From the NCBI RefSeq assembly GCF_000149955.1, contig NC_030995.1, positions 620,001 through 684,000 of the forward strand: DNA of 64,000 nucleotides, read 5' to 3'. How positions within the stretch are numbered: position 1 is the first letter of the stretch; every line of letters begins with the position of its first letter. Below are positions 55,739 through 64,000 of this stretch, one piece after another. The stretch is from Fusarium oxysporum f. sp. lycopersici 4287. Taxonomy: Eukaryota > Ascomycota > Sordariomycetes > Hypocreales > Nectriaceae. The position numbers and the translations under genes are program-made. Below the pieces are notes generated by a model, which saw nothing but the letters and a program-made list of their open reading frames with translations, made no database searches and was not told where the DNA came from.

Positions 55739-57743
55739 ACATGGCGTCGGGCTGAGAGATGGACTGTATGAGTTGTATGACTTTTTGGGAGCTTGGATGT
55801 TTCGTCGACCGGAGAGCATCAGCCACCATTATACCCAGCCACATGGCTACACCAGGTGTCATGGTTGCTCAAAGGGGTGACGCGGTGTGCTTGAACAATA
55901 CGCGAGCATGCCGCCTCGGATGAGGCAGACATAACCAAGCCTGATGAATCGATAATGAAGACGTCGTCATAGTTCTTAACGAACATGGACATTTGGGATC
56001 AACAGGGAGTACCTGGCGCACAAAGACATAGGGCGATATGATAATAGCTGGCTTTCTGGTGCGGGAAAGCAATGGTGTGGCTTGCTGAGGTTTCGTGGGG
56101 GCAAGGCCATAGTTTTGGGGAGATACCCTGACTGGGGAGAATCGATAACGCATGGTTGCTTGGTAATATGCGCCAAGGTGAAGTTGGATGGCAGCGGGCA
56201 TCTGAGCCGCTTGTCGGTAGTTTGTGGCTTTAGATGTAACCATAGCGATAAGAAACTTTGTTATCCCATTTTGTCGCGTACTGTGATGTACATATTGGAA
56301 CAGATATGATTGAGTGCTGCTGGGCGCTTGGCCGGGAAACTCGAACGACTCGAGGTTGATTGAGTGTCTGTTTGGCGCGTAGAGATCGATCTCTCGGTGT
56401 CATTTGGAAGCCATCATATAGTGGCACAAACCATTTTCGTAGAGCATTTCCGTGTGCTATGATGGCGAATCTCTGTCTTTGATTGCGACTGGCCACAACG
56501 TGGCTCCAATTACCTCGGACTTCCGAAGCGATTGTTTTGGTATGACAACGTGGCATTTCGCAAGAAAGGTTTTTGTGGTTGAGTTTATAATCATAAACTC
56601 AGTCGTGGTGCAGAAGTGGAGTGTCGTTTGTGTTGGTCTTTGGTGTAAGGTAACCGAGTTTTGTGATGCTTCTGAGGCGTCAAGAGTGTCGACTTTGAGC
56701 CAGAAAGACATGAGAGTAAATCAAACCACAAAAGGAGAAAGAAAAGCATATAGTTGGAGGAGTGTGAGTGAATCATAGAGGTTGTGATGTGGAAGGGAAG
56801 ATGTCAGTGACGGGCTGAACGCCGTAGGAGAATGTCATAATAGAGAAGAGACATGCCAATACGAAAAGATCTGAAAATGGTGCAAGTCATGCCGACACTG
56901 GAGGCAAGCTATAAAACAGACATTATAGTCTCGTACTTACGAGTATAATGCAGAGAAAAATGGCCATCAGTGCATATCAAACAAGTGCTTTGCTTCTGTC
57001 GGCGTGAAGCAGAGGCCGTCTGATGTGGCAAGGCGGGGTTCAAGAAGGTCAGCAGACAAAGAGGAGAAGTACGTACCAATACGATAACAACCCATTGAAT
57101 CTCGCCATTCTGACAAGTACGGTGAGTTATTTGTCTGAGAATTCAAGTCGTAAAATGCAGTATTCGTCGTCGGTGATTTTGTCGCTGATAGGTTTTTTTT
57201 CTTTTGCTGGCAGAAATTTGGGGGGAGTAAGGTGGACTTTTTTGGTGGGCTGACGGGGGAGGGAGGAGTACTGTTCGGGAAGGAACCTCGCCTCGCCAAA
57301 ACAGCAAACAGTGTGAGGGTGACTACCCTGGACAATACGGCCTTCGAGAATTTGGTGACTAACACTGGTAACAGACTGGTAAAGATTGCTAGCTAGGGAA
57401 AAACGATGTGGTAGTTTTGAGAAGTCAAATGAACTGGGATTGGTTCGTGCACACAAAGGCATTGTATTTTCGACATTCGTTACAGGCGATGATTCTTTGG
57501 TGCACCTTGCTGTGGCGAAGAGGCTCATTCATCACTTGGATTTCGTATGATGTGATCAACTTATATGAAACTATTGTAATTAGCAGAGAGTGTAACAACG
57601 TACACCAACTACCTGGGCCTGGTTGTATACTCAAATGCTACAGGAGTCCTAAGCCTTCCTTTCAAGCATGAACTCCCGAAAAAGCTCAAGTAAAAAGAGG
57701 CCATTGATTCATGATAGGCCAATAATTTCAAGTTGCATCACCA
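55739..57743. other. 2-kb region between convergent BDF1 and Nudix genes
   Basis: No recognisable gene. Several short ORFs on both strands, the longest 132 aa at 56967-57365 minus, have no family features. Confidence 0.55.
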
Positions 57744-58735
57744 CTACACATCAGACTCCATCGGCACAGGAATCTCCCTCCTCAACTTCTTCTGGATCTC
57801 CTCAAAGTCATCCTCATTCTCTTTCGTGATGAACCCCTTCCTGACCAAGAAATCAATCATAACAGGGCACACATTCGGCTTGAACTCTCCTGCTAACATG
57901 CGCTGTGCCACCTCCTGACAATCCATCAGCACAAACTCCTCCACTTCATCATCTCCCGGTCGAGGAATAACATCCTTCGGCATCTCTAGATCGAAGACGT
58001 AGATTATATCTGAGTGGAATAGCTTTGACTTCTGGTTGATGTTCGCCAGCGTTATCGCTCCCGCCGGTTCAACGCTCGATGAGACGAGATCTGGCGGAAG
58101 ACAAGCTTCTTCGGTAGATTCAGCTTTGATACATGCAAGTGGTGTATCACTGGCCTTGATACCACCAGCGACAGTACTATCAAGAAGACCAGGGTAGCTG
58201 AAGAGGTGACGACTTCGTTTCGCAACCCAAATCTTTATGTTCCCATCATCACCGCGTACATACCCCGTCAAGTGAGCACCCCTCGTCGCAATGCCAAACA
58301 GCGGAGCAGCAAACCTTTCGACCTGCACGAACTCCCTTGCGCCGACTATGCGAAAGTACTCACTGTGTTCCTTGTGCAGAATAGGAAACAGGTCATCGCC
58401 AATGGCTTTATCAACAGCTTCTTGAAACGCGGAGTTTGCGTGCTCTGTAAGTGTTGAGCCAGATGGAGGTTCGCTTAGTGTGACGGTGCGGTTGTCGTGG
58501 TCGATAGTGAAGGATGCAGGCCATGGCATTAGGGAGACTGTGGCGGGGAAGGATGAAGCCATGAGGGCGAGGGTCGGGTGAGAGAAAGAGACGGTAGTAG
58601 GGGGCATAGTTTGTTGCAAAGTCGAGAGGAGCACTGGAATTGTTAGTATTCTGTGAAATTCGTGAAGAAGGAGAGTATGTACTTGTCAATGGCGGTGATG
58701 AGATCGAGCAGTTTGAGGTCTGATGAAGGTGTCAT
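57744..58735 (-). CDS. Nudix hydrolase, thiamine-pyrophosphokinase-related type, with apparent frameshift
   Basis: Exon 1 is 58735-58683 (MTPSSDLKLLDLITAID); exon 2 runs 58633-57744. The first frame of exon 2 reads to HGFILP, and the family continues (ATVSLMPWPASFTIDHDNRT) in the next frame, so one base in the GGGG run 58545-58548 looks extra. The Nudix region has GGIKASDTPLACIKAESTEE: the glycines and the EE pair are present, but the Arg of the usual REXXEE core is Ala. Related fungal proteins carry an N-terminal domain with the PWP-type motif and hydrolyse nucleoside-diphosphate-linked compounds, including oxidised thiamine pyrophosphates in yeast. With the frame corrected the protein is about 310 residues. 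The frameshift may be a sequence error or a real lesion. Confidence 0.8.
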
Positions 58736-59111
58736 GATGGCGGGGGTGGGGTGAATCGTGTAAGTCGTGTGAAGGCACCTCTGTTGATATATGAGATGCG
58801 CTGGATGCTTGACCGATCTTGTTGTTGCAGAGGTTGCAATGAGATCAAGATCAAGAGCTGATGAGAGTGGAGATGCATCTAATTCTGACTGGACAAGTTG
58901 GCCAATGTGAATGGAGAGTTAAACCACAACCTACCACGAAACTATTTGTTTGCATCTTCAAACGAGAAATTTCAGCAAACGACTATCTCTTTTTATTTGG
59001 CTATTCCTTTGCGCCGCCACGGATCTATCCTGATCTATGTTTTAGAGCCTCTATCAAGTTTAACCTCATAGCTTCAGCCCTGTAGTGAAGCAGTCCCCAG
59101 CAGGCATCCAT
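58736..59111. other. Intergenic region, SET gene 3' end and Nudix promoter
   Basis: About 380 bp between two minus-strand genes. No gene was seen. Confidence 0.5.
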
Positions 59112-60482
59112 CTATTCACCCCCTTCTTCATCTTCCCCAAACAACTCCTCCATATTCATAGCCTCAAGTGTATTCTCAAGCACTCTCCTACACCTCGCTC
59201 TATAATCCAGCGCCAACTGCTGATTCCTCGTCAGGTCACCTCCGCCCACAACCTCCACGTCCGTCTCAAGCAACCTCTCCAGCTCTTGCATGACCTTATG
59301 CTGAATGATGGCCGCCGTCTGCTGAAGGAACATTCGCCCATCTTCACTGACCTGGCCACTGAAAAACTTCTCCTGCTGCTCTTGCTCTGTGCCCTCGCTG
59401 ATAAGGGTCGAGCGTTGTTCGGGTGGTGCGAGGGTGCAGAAGATGTCCCAGACCATGTCGTGCTGAACATGCTGGAAGGCTCCCAGAATAGGGGTACCAT
59501 CGTTGAGCTGGACGCTTTGTTTTGAGCGTGCGAGGAGGGAGCTGGGGTCTCGAATGGGTCGTAGAGAGACGTAATACTCCTCTGTAGCCTCACCATGAGC
59601 AGGCTGTCGTTTCCGCACATGAACATAGTCATTGTGTAACTCCTCTGTCTCAGGGAGCATAAACCCATATCCCAGTAGTAGCTCAGCATTTGTCTTCATG
59701 CTGTAGTTGTTGAAGACCTGCTCCCCAGCCTGATACGCCTTTTCAACCTTGAGACTGCAGCCATTGATACTCTCATTGCGTACCCATTCCACTTTGGTAG
59801 TCATATCGTGATTTCCTACATCAAATAGCGGCATGAGAACAGAAAAGTCGTCTAGCTTGACACCTTCAGGAAGACGTTGCTGATCCTCTGGCCCAAGAAC
59901 AAGGCTTGGACGGAAACTTCTGCTTGAGAAGATACTGTAGGCCCATTGGTACAATGGCAATGCGAATTGTTTGAGAAGCTCGAGCTCCCACGACTCAGCG
60001 GCCAAAAGATCATGCGCCGTCTTGAATTCTCTCTTCACATTGGCTCTTATGCTCGTAACGCCAACCTCGATGTTCGTCCCCTCAAATAACTCTGCATCCT
60101 CATCTGGCCAAAATGGCGGAAGAGACCATGAATCATGGTCATCAGGCTGCGGTAAAGCCTGTATATATGGCGCCCAGAAAGACTCTCCTTTCAATAGAAA
60201 GTGCTTGATGAGAACAAAACGGCCAATTACATGCGGTGGTGTTTGCGCCAGAAATCCCGCAGGGAAAGGTTTAGGGTCATCACGACCAGGAAGAGTGTTG
60301 AGATATGAGAGCGTGAGAGACGAGGGGATGCTGACGATTGTGTCAAAGGGCGCTGTAGGCGCTTTTGCGCGGAACGAGAGGCCTGTTTCAGGCAAATGAG
60401 TGACTTCAACAGAGGGATTGATAGTTGCGCCTTGAGAATGTGCCCATTTTGATAGGGCTGACGCATGCTCTGAAGAAGTCAT
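59112..60482 (-). CDS. SET-domain lysine methyltransferase (Rubisco-LSMT/SETD6-like)
   Basis: A single exon of 456 residues starting MTSSEHASALSKWAHSQG at 60482; 31 codons are open upstream with two more ATGs but look like leader. The N-terminus (GATINPSVEVTHLPETGLSF, RAKAPTAPFDTIVSIP) is the start of the split SET domain. The long insert contains FWPDEDAELFEGTNI. The core cofactor motif is MPLFDVGNHDMTTKVEW, followed by YQAGEQVFNNYSMKTNAELL and LGYGF, which hold the catalytic Tyr-type segment. A Rubisco-LSMT substrate-binding-like helical C-terminus follows. Members methylate ribosomal or other non-histone lysines in yeast and animals. The target here is unknown. Confidence 0.85.
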   Translation of the reverse strand: MTSSEHASALSKWAHSQGATINPSVEVTHLPETGLSFRAKAPTAPFDTIVSIPSSLTLSYLNTLPGRDDPKPFPAGFLAQTPPHVIGRFVLIKHFLLKGESFWAPYIQALPQPDDHDSWSLPPFWPDEDAELFEGTNIEVGVTSIRANVKREFKTAHDLLAAESWELELLKQFALPLYQWAYSIFSSRSFRPSLVLGPEDQQRLPEGVKLDDFSVLMPLFDVGNHDMTTKVEWVRNESINGCSLKVEKAYQAGEQVFNNYSMKTNAELLLGYGFMLPETEELHNDYVHVRKRQPAHGEATEEYYVSLRPIRDPSSLLARSKQSVQLNDGTPILGAFQHVQHDMVWDIFCTLAPPEQRSTLISEGTEQEQQEKFFSGQVSEDGRMFLQQTAAIIQHKVMQELERLLETDVEVVGGGDLTRNQQLALDYRARCRRVLENTLEAMNMEELFGEDEEGGE

Positions 60483-61020
60483 CTTGAGGATCGAATGAGT
60501 GTGAAAGAGTGAAAGTTGAAGAATTGTTGATGTCTGTGCCCCACCTTGAAAAGTGGAAGGGCAAGCCATCTTCAAGTGACGTATTGAAGATCATAAATGT
60601 CCGCAATAATCGAGACATTTCATATTAAAACAAGTACAATCATAAATCAGATGAGTTGTCTTGTTGCGAGCTAGGTAGCCTGTTAAGTAGTTATCGCTTC
60701 AAATTCCGATCACTAATACAAAATAAGGACTAAATATTGGTATCAAACTCATCACATCTCCCTCATGAGTGTAGATAAAGATGAGTTCTCATACTTTTCT
60801 TGGCATGATTACACCATAATAGACCGCAGGTGTTCATGAAATAATCATGTATTATAAATCATGGCGAAACCAGTTATCTTCAGATCCTCACGATGAAAAG
60901 TCTCGAATGAAGTTGGCATTATGAATGTATTGATTGAAACGACTGAACCATAAATACCCTTACGGCTACAGGTATGATACCCAGAAATTACCCTCCTAGA
61001 CAAGAGCTGTGTTTCTCTTC
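60483..61020. other. Intergenic region upstream of the SET gene
   Basis: About 540 bp, AT-rich toward the right, between two minus-strand genes. No gene was seen. Confidence 0.5.
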
Positions 61021-61476
61021 CTAATCCTCCTGAACACAGGAACAGCATCTCTCCCACTTCCCAACCCACTTAACAACATCCTTCCCAAGATCCAGCCCCT
61101 TGACCTCATTCATCTTGGCAATCTCATCAGCGGCAAACCCATAGAACAACTTCAGATGATCATCTCCCTCTCCTAAATCATCAATAGTCAGTCTAAGTTG
61201 TTCATTCATAAGAACAATGCTAGTGATCTTCATATGTTTATAGTGCGTCTCACTCTCGAGCTTCTCGTGTAGAATCTTCTTCCAGAGTCTTACAGCTGCG
61301 AATGATTTCTCACGGATTACCCACCAGGATGAATGGACATCCTCGAGCGGGTCGTTGGGCCATTGGAGCCAGGGGACTTTAATGGCGATGATGGAGTGGT
61401 CGTTGGGGTTGTCGAAGGAGCGGTAGCAGCAGACGCCCTGGGGGTTGGGCCATTGGAAACTTGGATAGGAGCTCAT
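61021..61476 (-). CDS. Small hypothetical protein, 151 aa
   Basis: A single exon starting MSSYPSFQWPNPQGVCCYRS. It is rich in Trp (FQWPN, PWLQWPND, SSWWVIREK, RLWKKIL, VKWVGKW) and ends CCSCVQED. The middle (ITSIVLMNEQLRLTIDDLGE) looks folded. No signal peptide or membrane helix. I do not recognise a family; the balanced composition and full-length frame favour a real gene. It lies between the SET gene and the Hsp70-like gene, all on the minus strand but too far apart to be a unit. Confidence 0.6.
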   Translation of the reverse strand: MSSYPSFQWPNPQGVCCYRSFDNPNDHSIIAIKVPWLQWPNDPLEDVHSSWWVIREKSFAAVRLWKKILHEKLESETHYKHMKITSIVLMNEQLRLTIDDLGEGDDHLKLFYGFAADEIAKMNEVKGLDLGKDVVKWVGKWERCCSCVQED

Positions 61477-62022
61477 CTTGAGTGTTTACTTACCTTGTGC
61501 GTATTAAAATATTAGTTGTTGTTTTGACACATATTTGGAACTGTATTGTTTAATCTGTGATTCCAAGGTAAAGGTGATGGGCAGTGGTTTTATATGTGTG
61601 GCATGAGATTTCGTATTGCGCAGTTGTTGCTAGGCTGTCAAGCCATGGTATCTGTTCTGGAGATTGGAAGTGAGAAAGTAATGGCTGAACATGTTGTGTT
61701 CGTGCGTGTTCGCGATCGCCTGTTGTAAGTCAAGCCTCATGTAAGTCGAGTCTAGAGGCGAACAAAGGAGTAGGCTAACTCTTAAACAATGCTAAACTCG
61801 AGAACAAGCCCGGGGTAGAGTCGATACAAGATTCAATGACTTAAGCCAATGAAAGGTGAGCGAGAAACTAAGAAGCCAACCACTTGGGCCAAACCTACGA
61901 TGTCACCACTTGCCACTTCATCAAATAGGAACACAGATGAGAACCAAGATCAACTCAGTCAATAGATATATATGCACATTTTCTAACCCATATCTCACGT
62001 ATAACTCCGTTAAATCAAAGCC
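61477..62022. other. Intergenic region between Hsp70-like gene and small hypothetical
   Basis: About 550 bp. No gene was seen. Confidence 0.5.
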
Positions 62023-64000
62023 CTAGTGAAATTCAGCCTCAACCCTTCCATACCTCACCCCATCGACCTTCAACTCAAATCCCAAGCCCGCACTCTCAAC
62101 CCTCATCTCCAGTGTGAAATCCAAATTATCAAACTCAACGCCCCTCGTCGTCGTCAATCTCGTGAACAAACTCCTTGGAACGGCGTTGAGGTCTGTTGTA
62201 AGGGTACACACGTGGATCAGGTCGCGAGTGTAAGCTGCGGGTGGTTCGTCCGCGTCACATGCTATGAGATCGTCGGTGACGATGAGAGATTGACCGGGGC
62301 GGAAGTTACGTGTGTAGTGGAATGCGATGGGCGCAAGTGGTGATAGAGCCTCGCCCTGAGATGTGTTAGAAGATGGGAATGAGTTCATCAAAGGAGGAGA
62401 CGTACCTTTGCAATATGCCATTGCATCCGGTCAGATACCATCCAGCGCTCCCATAAGGGAGACCAGTATCGCTCACTAACCGAATGCTTATCCTCATCAT
62501 ACACAGTAGCATACGATGTACCATAGTGCATTCTCGACTTACGAGAAATGACCATGTTGCCCTCCAGTCCCCTCAGGACAGCACCTCGCACAACCGCCGT
62601 CCAAGCATACACAGGCTGCATCACTTCAATGGAGCCTGTCTCCTGTATAGAATTGGCATTGGCGTGTGTAGGCCTTTCGCTATACGGCGGCGGAGCAGCG
62701 CTGGTAAAGTGGTTCTTGAGTCGACGATATAGATAATCGCTCTGACCGAAACCTCCAACCAGCACGATGCCCGAGACAATGCCTCCCTTTGAGCGAAGGC
62801 CTGTGACTTGGCCCTGGACAAGGTCGCAGACCTCTTTGACCACGGGCTCGAATATGTCCTTGACTTGTTCTGCTGTCATGACGAGGAAGCCCGAGTCTAG
62901 CCCAGCCTCTTCATCGTCAGGAAGGCCAGGGAAGCTAGAAATGTCAGCAAGGTCAAGATAGAGACGGCGAGATGTACGTACGGAACATTGACTTCCTGGT
63001 GCTCATCCTCATTGAAGTTCCTCTTCACGAACTCCTCAAAGTATCGAAGACCCATTTGCCATGTCTTGCCCTTCTTAGCTTTCATCTCATCAAAACGAGT
63101 CTGGCCAAGACGGCCTCTAACATGTTCTTCAAATCGATAGTTCAAGAAAGCACTTCCACACAACCCTCCTGTTCCAACCGCGGACTCCTCTACACGGAGC
63201 GGCTTGAGTGAGATAATTTTATATGCGATCAAACTGCGCATTGTCAGTACCATGCTAGATGAAGGGGTTGCTAAACTTACTCAACAGTACCACCTCCAGC
63301 ATCACAAACAATAAAATTATCACCCACATTCAAATGATTCGGCTGAATCGCCTTAAGCGTATACACAGCCGCAGCCTCAGGCTCACTGATCATCTGAATC
63401 TCAGACCTCAACCCCATACCCGCTCTCTCAGCAGCCTGCAGTGTAGTGTTCTTTGCAGCATCACTCCAAACAGCCGGACAAGTGAGTACAAACTCAACTT
63501 TTGTCGACGCCATGAACGACTCGCCGTACCTACGGGTGAGCGTGTCCATCGTGTGCTTGTAAATCTGAGTTAAGTAGTCGCTTACTGCATCGACGACATT
63601 CTTGTTGAAACGCTTGAGCTGTGCGGCTGTGTCGAGGGGGCTGACGTAGAAAGGGAAGTTTTTGAGAACGGTCTAGGAAGAGCTTGATACAGCGTAGACG
63701 TGACTCCTCAGGCTTGAACTGGAACCCCATTTTACTGTTGGTTCAGTGCCTTGTGGTGCATTGGGAGGAAAGTCATAGGGCAATCTCCGTTGGGACTTTG
63801 TCCGATGTGATACCATTGCCGCCAGGCCAAGTCTTGATGATTTCTATATCATCAGGGGTAGAAGTGTATACGGCAGCAACACTACGAACATTAGCTTCAT
63901 GTTTTCTCTCAGCTTGAGGTACTCACCCTGAAAACGTAGTTCCAAAATCAACACCCACAATCAAGCGATCATTCAGAGGCGTCTGCTCCCTAACCAATTC
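62023..64000 (-). CDS. Divergent Hsp70-like ATPase, 5' partial, with several frameshifts
   Basis: Minus strand, running off the right edge. Exons 64000-63927, 63881-63281, 63233-62982, 62934-62406 and 62355-62023 (stop TAG). The Hsp70/actin phosphate-1 loop is VGVDFGTTFSG, phosphate-2 is FIVCDAGGGTV, and the adenosine segment is IVLVGGFGQSDYLYRRL. The family pattern is that of the fungal Hsp70-like (HSPA12-type) proteins with FKPEESRLRCIKLFLD, not of cytosolic Ssa. No C-terminal EEVD is present. In exon 2 the family frame needs three one-base corrections: an extra base in GGG 63778-63780, a missing one near 63723, and an extra one near 63650. The rest is open. It is either a damaged copy or a read-error-prone stretch near a contig end. 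Function is unknown. Confidence 0.78.

Noticed and set aside
56967..57365. 132-codon minus-strand ORF between BDF1 and Nudix genes
   Set aside because: Low-complexity Pro/Ser/Lys composition and no recognisable domain.

Overview
The window reads as nuclear DNA of a filamentous ascomycete, most likely Fusarium or a close relative. Introns are short (about 45-150 bp) with GTAAGT-type donors and CTAAC-like branch sites. Recognisable genes include Bdf1, Hri1, argininosuccinate synthase and fungal plant-cell-wall enzymes. The genus is inferred from protein and intron style, not from a marker gene. The assembly is draft: 139 N lie inside a gene, and several genes carry single-base frameshifts, mostly in homopolymers.

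Layout. 1-5014 (+): a secreted pectin methylesterase cut by the left edge, with at least four tandem esterase modules and a Thr-rich tail. 6691-8412 (-): an ACS-family MFS permease. 8413-15201: a long gene-free stretch. 15202-17948 (+): ARG1 split into 18 exons. 18452-20037 (+): a transcription-factor-like protein without a zinc cluster. 20324-20737 (-): an uncertain small ORF. 21596-24148 (+): a secreted multi-PAN protein. 24895-25881 (+): a PL1 pectate lyase. 26857-29126 (+): a large multi-pass membrane protein. 29545-30311 (+): an HRI1-family protein. 30881-32887 (-): a conserved disordered protein. 32888-38788: gene-free. 38789-40460 (+): a 14-TM DHA2 transporter. 40461-44250: gene-free apart from two repeat copies. 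44251-48483 (+): a 1410-aa disordered protein. 49034-50209 (-): a Utp12-domain ribosome-biogenesis protein. 52758-55738 (+): a Bdf1-type double-bromodomain protein. 57744-58735 (-): a Nudix hydrolase with a frameshift. 59112-60482 (-): a SET-domain methyltransferase. 61021-61476 (-): a small orphan. 62023-64000 (-): a divergent Hsp70-like ATPase with several frameshifts, cut by the right edge.

Functional picture. The left 26 kb carries a pectin-attack set: the multi-module methylesterase would de-esterify pectin, the pectate lyase would cut the product, and the PAN/CBM-like protein beside the lyase may bind polysaccharide or glycoprotein. The right 20 kb is mostly housekeeping (chromatin, ribosome biogenesis, methylation, Nudix).

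The most unusual signals are a short interspersed repeat whose copies tend to lie in sense orientation just downstream of accessory genes and in one case supplies the stop codon and last residues of a transporter; a 23-bp minisatellite filling a pectin-esterase intron; the four-module esterase with dibasic sites in its tail; and an ARG1 gene broken into microexons with one GC-AG intron.
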